64,000 bases of DNA, from contig NZ_CP073096.1 of assembly GCF_030503735.1 (NCBI RefSeq), positions 1,736,001 to 1,800,000 on the forward strand, in the 5' to 3' direction. The position numbers and the translations under genes were made by a program. This document shows, in pieces, positions 32,486 to 39,866 of this stretch (its first letter is position 1; each line of letters starts with the position of its first letter). The DNA is from Corynebacterium tuberculostearicum. Lineage in GTDB: Bacteria > Actinomycetota > Actinomycetes > Mycobacteriales > Mycobacteriaceae. The notes beneath the pieces are model-generated. The model searched no databases. It was not told the origin of the DNA and was given only the letters and a program-made list of their open reading frames with translations.

Positions 32486-32869
32486 ATGATTGAAGTTGCC
32501 GCCGTAGTTTTCCGTAATTCCTTTGGCCATGTCCTCACCGTGTGCAAGGATTCCTCCACCAAGTTTCAGTTACCTGGCGGCAAGCTTGAGGCTGGCGAAA
32601 CCCCTACACAGGCCGCAGCCCGCGAGGTCGCAGAAGAAATCGGCGTTGACGTCCGCCTCCCGGAGCTATCCCCGCTCGGCACCTTCGACGCGCCGGCCGC
32701 CAACGAACCCGGCGAAACCGTGCGCGGCCACATCTTTACCTATCCCCGCCCAATCCTTGCCCGCGCATCCGCAGAGATTGCCGAACTCGCATGGGTAGAC
32801 CCCACCAACCCAAATCGCGAGCTCGCCCACCTGCTGCGCGACGAGGTCTTTCCTGCCCTAGAATCCTAA
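32486..32869 (+). CDS. Nudix hydrolase
   Basis: This 127-residue protein has a complete Nudix box: GGKLEAGETPTQAAAREVAEEIGV (about residues 30-53), matching G-x5-E-x7-R-E-x-x-E-E-x-G. It hydrolyses a nucleoside diphosphate linked to another moiety. Substrate is not evident; small proteins of this sort are often MutT-like house-cleaning enzymes. The ATG was chosen because the fold starts MIEVAAVVFRN. It lies close behind the membrane protein gene and may be co-transcribed. Confidence 0.9.
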   Translation: MIEVAAVVFRNSFGHVLTVCKDSSTKFQLPGGKLEAGETPTQAAAREVAEEIGVDVRLPELSPLGTFDAPAANEPGETVRGHIFTYPRPILARASAEIAELAWVDPTNPNRELAHLLRDEVFPALES

Positions 32870-32967
32870 GGCCCTACTTTATCCCTTAAAAATTTCCTAT
32901 TGCAGCTCCTGGGAGGGCAACCTAGAGTCATTTTCATCAGAATTGAGTGATGAAAGGACTGACCCCC

Positions 32968-33171
32968 ATGCCGCAGCAATCCACACCCGGACCTATCACG
33001 ACGATTACCTTCCTCGTCCTAGGGATCATTAGCTCTGTTATCGCCATTCTCATGGTGCCTGCCCTCTTCCACGAGGTCACTTCCCTGCGCGCTGCGGCTT
33101 TTACCGGAAGCTTCATCTTCGGCGTTGGCATGCTCACGCTCTTCCGCCGCTGCGCCAAGTACCAGCGCTAA
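32968..33171 (+). CDS. Small membrane protein
   Basis: The protein has 67 residues and starts MPQQSTPGPITT, with two hydrophobic helices (ITFLVLGIISSVIAILMVP and AAFTGSFIFGVGMLTLF) and a basic tail. The start was chosen because AAAGGA lies 8 bases before this ATG. An ATG further upstream in the same frame has no such site. No family is recognised. It lies just upstream of the second IS copy and its target tRNA-Ser. Confidence 0.6.
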   Translation: MPQQSTPGPITTITFLVLGIISSVIAILMVPALFHEVTSLRAAAFTGSFIFGVGMLTLFRRCAKYQR

Positions 33172-33209
33172 TAGCAGATTTCTCCGCTTCACGGCGCCGG
33201 CAAGAAAAA

Positions 33210-33239
33210 GAAAAATCCCGAGCGCGTACGCTCGGGATT
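33210..33239 (-). terminator. Original tRNA-Ser(GCT) terminator, now displaced by the IS
   Basis: Arms AATCCCGAGCG and CGCTCGGGATT enclose CGTA. On the minus strand a long T-rich run follows. It directly abuts the tRNA-Ser tail duplicate at 33241-33257, so it used to end that tRNA's transcript before IS copy 2 inserted. Confidence 0.8.
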
Positions 33240-33240
33240 A

Positions 33241-33257
33241 GATGGCGGAGATGAGAG
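33241..33257. repeat. Left target-site duplication of IS copy 2 (tRNA-Ser tail)
   Basis: The 17 bases GATGGCGGAGATGAGAG exactly match 34691-34707. They are a copy of the last 15 bases of tRNA-Ser(GCT), including its CCA, plus two more. Confidence 0.95.
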
Positions 33258-33379
33258 TGTCTGAGTTCATGACATATTTGACAGTCTGTGCCTGAGGGAA
33301 CCGTCGTGATGCTTGACAGATCAGCCGCGACATATTTGACGCTTAGGGCTACCTTACCGTGTCGGGTGATGCTTGACTG

Positions 33380-34597
33380 GTGAGTCGGGACATGTTTGAC
33401 ACTATGAACAGTCCTAACCGCAATATGGCCATTGTCCGAGCAGTCCGTGAGCAAAAGCGCAGCCCGTCAAAGGTAGCTAAGCAATTTGGTATTTCCCGGC
33501 AGCGCGTCTATCAAATCCTCAACGCTTTCGACGCCGGCGGTGCCAAGGCTGTCGCGCCGAAATCACGTGCCCCACACACCCATCCACAGGCCGTGCCAGA
33601 TAAGTTGCGGGCAGAAATTGTTACTATCCGTCGTCAACTAACGCGTCATGGGCTTGATGCAGGACCCGAGACTATTGCTTTTCACCTTGAAAGAGACGGA
33701 AAACGCAGCCCGTCTACGTCTACGATTCGACGCATCTTGGCCAAAGAGGGACTTATCATCCCGGAGCCGAAAAAGAAGCCTAAAAGCTCATTTATCCGCT
33801 TTGAAGCAGCCATGCCCAATGAATGCTGGCAGGCAGACATCACCCATATCTTCCTAGCCGATGGCACCAGGGTTGACGTCCTAGATTTCCTCGATGACCA
33901 CTCGCGCTACCTTTTATCGATTACCGCTGCCAGCTCTTTTACAGGCCCACAAGTAGCTGCTGAGCTTACTCGATTGATAACAACCTATGGTCCGCCAGCA
34001 TCGACGCTTACAGATAACGGGTTAGTCTTTACTGCCCGCTTAGCTGGGCGTAAAGGCGGACGAAATGCTTTTGAAAAAGTCTTGAGTACGTACAAAATTC
34101 AGCAGAAAAACGGCCGCCCAGGCCACCCGCAAACGCAAGGGAAAATTGAGAGATTCCACCAAACACTCAAAAAATGGATCACTGCCAGACCACCCGCGAA
34201 AACTATAGGTGAACTGCAAGAACAACTAGATGAATTTCGCGACTACTACAACATTCACCGCCCTCACCGAGCGCTTGGCAGGCGCAGCCCGCACCACAGC
34301 TACACGACAGGACCCAAAGCCAGCCCAGGTGATAACCCAAAGCAAGAATGGCGCACCAGAAACGACATTGTCTGGGACAACGGCAAAGTCACTGTGCGCT
34401 ACGCTGGCAAGCTTTTCCACTTAGGCATCGGTAGAGCCTTTAAGCGACAAAAAGTCCTCATGGTCATAGCCGACAATCACGTCATCACATCACTAGCCGA
34501 AACCGGCGAAGTGATCACCGAGCACTACATCGACACAGCCCGCGACTATCAAAGGCCCTACTGGAAACAAGGAGACCCGCCCCAAGCCACGAAATAA
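33380..34597 (+). CDS. DDE transposase of the IS (copy 2)
   Basis: Identical in sequence to the copy-1 transposase: N-terminal helix-turn-helix, then an rve/DDE core with Asp, Asp and Glu in WQADITHIF, TLTDNGLVF and GKIERFHQT. No stop or frameshift is present. It is transcribed towards tRNA-Ser(GCT). The start is GTG in the longest frame, with in-frame ATG codons 12 and 24 bases later. Full identity of both copies indicates very recent movement or gene conversion. Confidence 0.95.
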   Translation: MSRDMFDTMNSPNRNMAIVRAVREQKRSPSKVAKQFGISRQRVYQILNAFDAGGAKAVAPKSRAPHTHPQAVPDKLRAEIVTIRRQLTRHGLDAGPETIAFHLERDGKRSPSTSTIRRILAKEGLIIPEPKKKPKSSFIRFEAAMPNECWQADITHIFLADGTRVDVLDFLDDHSRYLLSITAASSFTGPQVAAELTRLITTYGPPASTLTDNGLVFTARLAGRKGGRNAFEKVLSTYKIQQKNGRPGHPQTQGKIERFHQTLKKWITARPPAKTIGELQEQLDEFRDYYNIHRPHRALGRRSPHHSYTTGPKASPGDNPKQEWRTRNDIVWDNGKVTVRYAGKLFHLGIGRAFKRQKVLMVIADNHVITSLAETGEVITEHYIDTARDYQRPYWKQGDPPQATK

Positions 34598-34600
34598 AAG

Positions 34601-34642
34601 AAACCGGCACTCCAGAACAAAAAGCAACTGGAATGCCGGTTT
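34601..34642. terminator. Bidirectional terminator inside the IS right end (copy 2)
   Basis: Same hairpin as at 26176-26217. It ends the transposase mRNA and is positioned to terminate transcripts from tRNA-Ser(GCT) on the minus strand. Confidence 0.8.
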
Positions 34643-34690
34643 GTCAACAATGTCGCGACTCATCTGTCAAACATGTCGCGACTCATAACA

Positions 34691-34707
34691 GATGGCGGAG
34701 ATGAGAG
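34691..34707. repeat. Right target-site duplication of IS copy 2
   Basis: Exact copy of 33241-33257. It forms the real 3' end of tRNA-Ser(GCT), keeping the gene complete. Confidence 0.95.
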
Positions 34708-34781
34708 GATTCGAACCTCCGGACCCCAGAAGGGTCAACTCCTTAGCAGGGAGCCCCATTCGGCCGCTCTGGCACATCTCC
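34693..34781 (-). tRNA. tRNA-Ser (anticodon GCT)
   Basis: Acceptor arms GGAGATG and CATCTCC pair, discriminator G, CCA encoded. The anticodon loop CTGCTAA gives GCT, reading AGC/AGU. A long variable arm is present, and the T-loop is TTCGAAT. IS copy 2 abuts the 3' end and its duplication regenerates the last 15 bases. Confidence 0.95.
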
Positions 34782-34889
34782 ACGGTTCACAAGGAACCTC
34801 GTTTGAGAATACCTGCCTGCCCCGCCGCTGCCAAACTAGCCCCCTGCTTTCGCTCCCGCAGCAAAGGCGCAGGCCCTAAAGTGGTAGCC

Positions 34890-35942
34890 ATGATTCGCCC
34901 TGACCTGAAAGCCATCCCCGCCTACGTCGCTGGTGCGCGCAACAATGACGCACTCAAGCTCTCCTCTAATGAGGCGGCGCACCCGCCCCTGCCAGAGGCA
35001 GCCGCGGCTATGGCGGAGGCAGCCGCACAGGCCAATCGCTACCCGGATATTACGGCCACCGCGCTGCGCGAGGACCTAGCCGCGCACCTGGGCGTGGATC
35101 AGGAGCAGGTAGCGGTGGGCACCGGCTCCTCCGCATTGTGCCAACAGCTGGTAGAAATTGCCGCCACCCTTGGGGAAGAAATCCTCTTTCCATGGCGCTC
35201 CTTCGAGGCCTACCCCATCTTTGCCCAAGTGGTGGGAGCCCACCCTATCCCGGTTCCGCTAACTGCAGAGCAGCGCGTAGACCTGCCGGCCATGGCGCAG
35301 CAGATTACGGACAAGACCCGCCTTATCTTCGTGTGCAACCCCAATAACCCTTCCGGCACCACAATCACCAAGGACGAGTTCGCTGCATTCATGGATGCCG
35401 TGCCTGCCGACGTCCTAGTAGCCCTCGACGAGGCCTATATTGAATACAACCGCGCCACGAACACCCCGGTGGGCACGGAGCTGGTGGGGACCTATCCCAA
35501 CCTGGTGTGCCTGCGTACCTTTTCCAAGGCTTATGGCCTAGCCGGGGTGCGTATCGGTTATGCCTTCGGCCCGGAAAATATCATTGAAGCCCTCAATAAG
35601 GTGGCTATCCCCTTCTCCGCCAGCACCGTGGCCCAGGTTGGCGCCCGCGCGGCACTGGCGGCGCAGGATTCGCTGCGGGAGCGTACCAAGGAGACCGTCG
35701 TGCAGCGCGAGCGCTTAGAAGCAGCCCTGCAGGACTGGGGCGTGCCGCATTCCGAGGCGAATCACGTGTGGCTGCCGGCTAAGAATCTTGCCGGTCTAGG
35801 CACCCCGCAGGAGGTAGCCGCCCGCCTCGCCGAACGCGGCGTGCTCGTTCGCGCCTTTAGCGAGGGAATTCGTATTACCGTTACCACCAGGGAAGAAACC
35901 GACGCCTTGCTGCAGGCGTGGGACGCAACCATAGGAGGCTAA
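34890..35942 (+). CDS. pat: Aromatic/histidinol-phosphate aminotransferase (Pat/HisC family)
   Basis: This PLP enzyme of 350 residues starts MIRPDLKAIPAYVAG. The PLP lysine is in RTFSKAYGLAGVRIGY. Other marks are KLSSNEA, FVCNPNNPSGT and ALDEAYIEY. Corynebacterial relatives (often called Pat or AroT) transaminate phenylpyruvate and 4-hydroxyphenylpyruvate, completing Phe/Tyr synthesis; a HisC activity cannot be excluded. The frame is open upstream through tRNA-Ser, so the ATG with the family N-terminus was used. The holin-like gene starts directly at its stop codon. Confidence 0.88.
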   Translation: MIRPDLKAIPAYVAGARNNDALKLSSNEAAHPPLPEAAAAMAEAAAQANRYPDITATALREDLAAHLGVDQEQVAVGTGSSALCQQLVEIAATLGEEILFPWRSFEAYPIFAQVVGAHPIPVPLTAEQRVDLPAMAQQITDKTRLIFVCNPNNPSGTTITKDEFAAFMDAVPADVLVALDEAYIEYNRATNTPVGTELVGTYPNLVCLRTFSKAYGLAGVRIGYAFGPENIIEALNKVAIPFSASTVAQVGARAALAAQDSLRERTKETVVQRERLEAALQDWGVPHSEANHVWLPAKNLAGLGTPQEVAARLAERGVLVRAFSEGIRITVTTREETDALLQAWDATIGG

Positions 35943-36335
35943 ATGCGATCGCTCATTAACTTCGCCCTGAATGTCTTTGCCATTGCGGTGGCGTTGTGGG
36001 CCGTGGTCACTGTCATTCCCGGAATCTCCATCACTCCGGCTGAGACCGGCAATTTCATCGCTATTGCCATCGTCTTCATCATTATTAATGCTGTAGTCAT
36101 GCCGGTGCTGCGTGTCCTCGGCGCACCGCTAACCTGCCTGACGCTCGGGCTCTTCTCCCTCGTCATAAACGGCGCAGCGCTCATCATCGTGGAGTGGGCG
36201 CTCAATTCCCTCGACCTCGGAATCGGCCACCTTGTCATCGACTCTTGGGGCGCTGCGATCATCGGCGCCATCGTGCTGTCCATCGTCAGCAGCGTCATCA
36301 ATTTCTTTACTAGCCCGCTGCGCCGGCGCGATTAA
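35943..36335 (+). CDS. Phage holin family (YvlD-like) membrane protein
   Basis: The protein has 130 residues and four hydrophobic helices: NFALNVFAIAVALWAVVTVI, FIAIAIVFIIINAVVMPVL, LTLGLFSLVINGAALIIV, and AAIIGAIVLSIVSSVINFF. This is the YvlD/holin-4 style found in many non-phage genomes. Despite the family name there is no phage context here. Function is unknown. It starts one base after the stop of the aminotransferase and is probably coupled to it. It ends 4 bp into moaD on the opposite strand. Confidence 0.82.
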   Translation: MRSLINFALNVFAIAVALWAVVTVIPGISITPAETGNFIAIAIVFIIINAVVMPVLRVLGAPLTCLTLGLFSLVINGAALIIVEWALNSLDLGIGHLVIDSWGAAIIGAIVLSIVSSVINFFTSPLRRRD

Positions 36336-36592
36336 CCACCCGCAAAAGGTGGCAACACGTCCACGCGGTTCACGCCGACAAGTGGGGAATCCATGGCAGT
36401 GTTCCCAGCGCCGTCGATAAGAAAGCTGCATCGCCCCAGCACTTCTTTCAGGCTCATACCAGCCTCTGTGGTGCCGGAATGCTCCTTGCCCAGCTGCGCC
36501 ACCAGATCACCCAAGGTGGCGGGGGCGTCTACCTGCTCAGAAGCCACGCCCGCGGCAGCGCGGGCGGCGGCGAAATAGTGAACGGTCAACAT
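36332..36592 (-). CDS. moaD: Molybdopterin synthase small subunit MoaD
   Basis: MoaD carries the thiocarboxylate that MoaE uses to insert sulfur into precursor Z. The protein has 86 residues, starts MLTVHYFAAARAAAG, has a ubiquitin-like fold pattern and ends in the obligatory Gly-Gly (PPFAGG). The ATG chosen gives the standard length; a longer start would add unrelated residues. It is divergent from moeA and lies next to moaE and moeB, its partners. Confidence 0.92.
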   Translation of the reverse strand: MLTVHYFAAARAAAGVASEQVDAPATLGDLVAQLGKEHSGTTEAGMSLKEVLGRCSFLIDGAGNTAMDSPLVGVNRVDVLPPFAGG

Positions 36593-36650
36593 GCCTTCTA
36601 CTATGCCTACGCACCCCTGCCGTGTCGAGACCGCAGGTAAACTAGCCGCC

Positions 36651-37787
36651 ATGCGCACACCCGAGACTCACGCGCGCGAGGTCGCCGCGGCCCTGCCTGC
36701 GCGCCAAGCCACCACCGTGTCCCTAAATGAAGCGCAGAATATGGTCCTATCTGCGGCTATCCACGCTGGCTTCCCCTCCCCTCGCTTTGATAACTCCCAG
36801 ATGGATGGTTACGCCCTTCCCCAGTGTGCGGCCGGGACTTACCAGATAGGACCCACCATCGCCGCCGGGACAGAACCCGCCCAAGTGCTCCGCGGCTCAC
36901 TCAACGCGGCCTGCCCCATCATGACCGGCGCCAAAGTTCCGGCAGGGACTGCAGCCATCGTGCCCATTGAGCACTGCGAACCACAAGAATTCCTCGCCCC
37001 TGGTGACCGTGTCACCGTGCCGGAGACCTCACCTGGGCAATTCATCCGCCGCGCCGGCTCGGACTTAGAAGAAGGCGCCCTCCTGGCGGCCCAGGGCGAT
37101 AAACTCACACCTGTCCGCTTGGCCGCCCTTGCTTCCCAAGGCATCGCCGAGGTGGAGGTCTACCGCCCCGCCCGCATCCTGATTTGCACCGGCGGAGCAG
37201 AGATCGGCCATGGCAACGCCGCCATCCCGGATGCCAATGCACCGCTCCTTACGGCGATGGCCCACCGCGCCGGTATCGAAGTCGCAGGCTATATCGCCAC
37301 CAATGATGACCCGCAGGCCCTAACCCACGCTTTCGCAGACGCCATTGCGCAGCATCACCCGGACGCCATCATTACCTCGGGCGGAATCTCAGCCGGGAAA
37401 TTTGAAGTAGTCCGCCAGGTGCTCGATGGCTGGTTTGGCCACGTGGACCAGCAACCCGGCGGCCCGCAGGGCATCGCCACTTTTCACGACACCCCAGTGA
37501 TCTGCTTGCCTGGAAACCCCATTTCCACGTTGGTGAGTTTCCGCCTCTTTGTTGCCCCAGCACTGGGCTGGGCACCCGAGCCTTTCCGCGTCCCCCTCGC
37601 GGCGGGAATCGAAGGCCTCCCGCACAAGGAGCAATTTCGCCGCGGACGCGTGGATTCCCACGCCCATATCCTCGGTGGTGCAAGCTCCCACCTGCTCGCT
37701 CAAGCCGCCGATGCCACCCATCTCATCCGCATCCCTGCCGGTCAACGCCTCGAAGCAGGCGAGGAAGTAGAGGTCTACCCACTATGA
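36651..37787 (+). CDS. moeA: Molybdopterin molybdotransferase MoeA
   Basis: MoeA inserts molybdate into adenylated molybdopterin. The 378-residue protein shows FDNSQMDGYALP (the conserved DNS-x-x-DG-[YF]A motif), the MogA-like domain with TSGGISAGKFEVV, and LPGNPISTLVSF. A short MoeA domain IV closes the C-terminus. The frame is open to 36591, but MRTPETHAREV aligns best with MoeA N-termini. Its last 4 bases overlap mog. The two genes act in consecutive steps. Confidence 0.92.
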   Translation: MRTPETHAREVAAALPARQATTVSLNEAQNMVLSAAIHAGFPSPRFDNSQMDGYALPQCAAGTYQIGPTIAAGTEPAQVLRGSLNAACPIMTGAKVPAGTAAIVPIEHCEPQEFLAPGDRVTVPETSPGQFIRRAGSDLEEGALLAAQGDKLTPVRLAALASQGIAEVEVYRPARILICTGGAEIGHGNAAIPDANAPLLTAMAHRAGIEVAGYIATNDDPQALTHAFADAIAQHHPDAIITSGGISAGKFEVVRQVLDGWFGHVDQQPGGPQGIATFHDTPVICLPGNPISTLVSFRLFVAPALGWAPEPFRVPLAAGIEGLPHKEQFRRGRVDSHAHILGGASSHLLAQAADATHLIRIPAGQRLEAGEEVEVYPL

Positions 37788-38263
37788 GCCCACAGCGCAC
37801 CGCCCTCGTCATCGTCGCTTCTACGCGCGCCGCCGCGGGTGTCTATGAAGATCGATCCGGGCGCATCGCAGTAGATTTCTTGCGCCGCAAAGGATTCGAC
37901 TGCCCCGACGCACGCATCGTTTCCGATGCCGATATTGCCGCAGCTGTTGACGCCGCGTTCGCCGAAAAACCCGCAGTCATCCTGACCTCCGGCGGCACTG
38001 GGCTGACCCAAGATGACCAGACGGTAGAAGCCGTAACGCCACATATCACCCGCGAGTTGCCGGGCATTGCGGTGGCCTTCTGGCAGAAGGGTCTGGAAAG
38101 CGTACCTACTGCGGTGGCCTCCCGCGCCATTGCGGGGGTCAACGACACCACTTTTGCCATGACTCTTCCCGGTTCTACAGGCGGGGTAAAGGACGGCTGT
38201 GCAGTCTTGGAAGAATTGATTGTTCCGATCATCGATATGCTAGAAGGAATACATGAACACTGA
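37784..38263 (+). CDS. mog: Molybdopterin adenylyltransferase (MogA/MoaB type)
   Basis: This 159-residue protein adenylates molybdopterin before MoeA acts. The MogA motif LTSGGTGLTQDDQTVEAV is present, and TLPGSTGGVKDG near the C-terminus fits the substrate pocket. MogA and MoaB are hard to separate by sequence alone; the length suits MoaB/MogA monodomain proteins. It overlaps moeA by 4 bp upstream and moaE by 11 bp downstream, forming a tightly coupled operon. Confidence 0.9.
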   Translation: MSPQRTALVIVASTRAAAGVYEDRSGRIAVDFLRRKGFDCPDARIVSDADIAAAVDAAFAEKPAVILTSGGTGLTQDDQTVEAVTPHITRELPGIAVAFWQKGLESVPTAVASRAIAGVNDTTFAMTLPGSTGGVKDGCAVLEELIVPIIDMLEGIHEH

Positions 38264-38714
38264 TCCCTCCTACGTTGCCGAGCAAACCGGCTGCACCATT
38301 GGCACGCTGCTGAGCGATCAGCCCCTCAAGTCTCTTCTTGCCGCCGCCAAGGAGGAGACTGCCACGGCCGCCATGGGTGCCGTTGTCACGTTTGAAGGGG
38401 TTGTGCGCGATCACGACGGCGGCCGGCCCAATGTGACTTTGCTGTCCTACAGCGCACACCCGTCCGCACCAGAAAAACTGCAAGAAGTCACCGATTCCGT
38501 TGCGGCCAACCACCCAGTGCGCCTATGGGCCGCCCACCGCACGGGAGATCTCGAGGTCGGTGACCTAGCCTTTGCCGTAGTAGCGGCCGCCGCACACCGC
38601 GGCGATGCCTTCCGCGCGGCCGAAGAATGCGCCGATCGCGTCAAAGCGGAAGTACCCATCTGGAAAGAGCAAAGCCACGGCGATGGCTCCACCAACTGGG
38701 TGGGACTGGAATGA
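38253..38714 (+). CDS. moaE: Molybdopterin synthase large subunit MoaE
   Basis: MoaE is the catalytic large subunit of molybdopterin synthase, working with MoaD. The 153-residue protein contains VVTFEGVVRDHDGGR, AHRTGDLEVGDLAFAV, AAHRGDAFRAAEECADRVKAEVPIWKEQ, the last being the active-site lysine region conserved in MoaE. It overlaps mog by 11 bp and moeB by 4 bp (ATGA). The other cofactor genes moaA and moaC are not in the window. Confidence 0.93.
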   Translation: MNTDPSYVAEQTGCTIGTLLSDQPLKSLLAAAKEETATAAMGAVVTFEGVVRDHDGGRPNVTLLSYSAHPSAPEKLQEVTDSVAANHPVRLWAAHRTGDLEVGDLAFAVVAAAAHRGDAFRAAEECADRVKAEVPIWKEQSHGDGSTNWVGLE

Positions 38715-39709
38715 GCACCCGCTATGCCCGCCAAGAAGCGCTCTGGGGCGAAGACGGCCAGCGCAAGCTCAGCGAAGCCCACGTAGCGGTTATCGGTGCC
38801 GGCGGCCTAGGCTCCCCCGCCCTGCTCTACCTAGCCGGGGCAGGCGTAGGCCGCATTTCGCTTTTCGACGACGACGTGGTCTCCCCCTCCAACCTGCACC
38901 GCCAGGTCATCCACACCACCGTCGCCATCGGTACGCCAAAGACGGATTCCGCCGCGACCGCCGTGCGCGCGCTCAATCCAGAGGTGGACATCACTTGCCA
39001 CGGGCGCCTCGAATCAACAACAGCGTTTGAGCAGCTACGCGGCTGCGATCTCATCCTCGACGGCACCGATAACTTCGATGCGCGTTACCTAAGTTCCTGG
39101 GCCGCCCACGAGCTCGGAGTTCCGCACGTGTGGGCCTCAATCCTCGGCTTCGATGCCCAGCTCAGCGTTTTCTGGTCCGGCCACGGCCCCGTCTACGAGG
39201 ACGTCTTCCCCACCGCTCCCGCACCCGGCGAGGTTCCCTCCTGCTCGCAGGCCGGAGTTCTGGGCCCGGTGGTCGGAGTCGTCGGATCCGCCATGGCCCT
39301 CGAAGCCCTCAAACTCATCACCGGCGTGGGCACTCCACTCATCGGCACGCTCGGCTACTTCGATGCTCTTTCCGGTACCTGGGAATACATCCCGCTCCAG
39401 TCCACCGGCGCACAACCCACCCAGCCTGCCGACGCCCCCGAGGTCCGAGAGATTCCCCCGCACGCTCCGCTTATCGACGTCCGCACCTCCCCCGAGCGTG
39501 CCCAATCCGCCATCCCCGATTCCACGCACTTTGAGCTCGACCGCATCCTCAGCGGCGAAAACCCCGACATCGAACCAGATACTCCGGCCGTTATCTACTG
39601 CGCCAGCGGCATCCGTTCCGCACAAGCAGTGGACGTCCTTCGCAAGCGCGGCTTCCTCCACGTCGTCTCCTTGCGTGGCGGCATCAATTCCTGGCTCGAG
39701 CAAACTTAA
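38711..39709 (+). CDS. moeB: MoaD-activating adenylyltransferase/sulfurtransferase (MoeB/MoeZ)
   Basis: This E1-like enzyme adenylates the C-terminal glycine of MoaD (and possibly other sulfur carriers) and loads sulfur on it. Its ATP-binding motif is VIGAGGLGSPALLYL, with RQVIHT and DGTDNFDARYL typical of the family. The catalytic cysteine region PSCSQAGVLGP is present. A C-terminal rhodanese domain (about residues 255-332) carries the sulfur-bearing cysteine in YCASGIRSAQA. This fused form is often called MoeZ in actinobacteria. The usual paired CxxC zinc cysteines are not evident. It overlaps moaE by 4 bp. Confidence 0.9.
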   Translation: MSTRYARQEALWGEDGQRKLSEAHVAVIGAGGLGSPALLYLAGAGVGRISLFDDDVVSPSNLHRQVIHTTVAIGTPKTDSAATAVRALNPEVDITCHGRLESTTAFEQLRGCDLILDGTDNFDARYLSSWAAHELGVPHVWASILGFDAQLSVFWSGHGPVYEDVFPTAPAPGEVPSCSQAGVLGPVVGVVGSAMALEALKLITGVGTPLIGTLGYFDALSGTWEYIPLQSTGAQPTQPADAPEVREIPPHAPLIDVRTSPERAQSAIPDSTHFELDRILSGENPDIEPDTPAVIYCASGIRSAQAVDVLRKRGFLHVVSLRGGINSWLEQT

Positions 39710-39866
39710 TCCGCGGCAGGAGGATAGTTGTTCTGAGTAACTAACGCTCAACTGAGAGTGTCTCAGAAACAACAAAAGGCGAATGTTTTAGGAAGAATTG
39801 CGTAGCTTGTCTTGGCCAGCGTCGGCCCAAAAGTCGTACGTCTGTGATTGGAGTAGTCGAGCCCGA

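Larger units (their letters stand above)
33258..34690 (+). mobile_element. Insertion sequence, IS481/IS1202-like, copy 2 (1,433 bp)
   Basis: Same length, ends (TGT...ACA) and sequence as the copy at 24833-26265. It is inserted in the T-arm of tRNA-Ser(GCT), again immediately before GATTCGAAC on the plus strand and in the same orientation relative to the tRNA. The target duplication is a perfect 17 bp. The two copies form 1.4-kb direct repeats 8,425 bp apart, so recombination between them could delete tRNA-Arg(ACG), CobW, the DASS transporter, mgtE, the DUF202 pair, the Nudix gene and two small genes. Confidence 0.95.

Noticed and set aside
24833..34690. A composite transposon formed by the two IS copies
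   Set aside because: Each copy has its own different target duplication in a separate tRNA gene, so they inserted independently.
35943..36335. Holin-like gene as evidence of a prophage
   Set aside because: No other phage genes are nearby; YvlD-like proteins with this label are common chromosomal membrane proteins.
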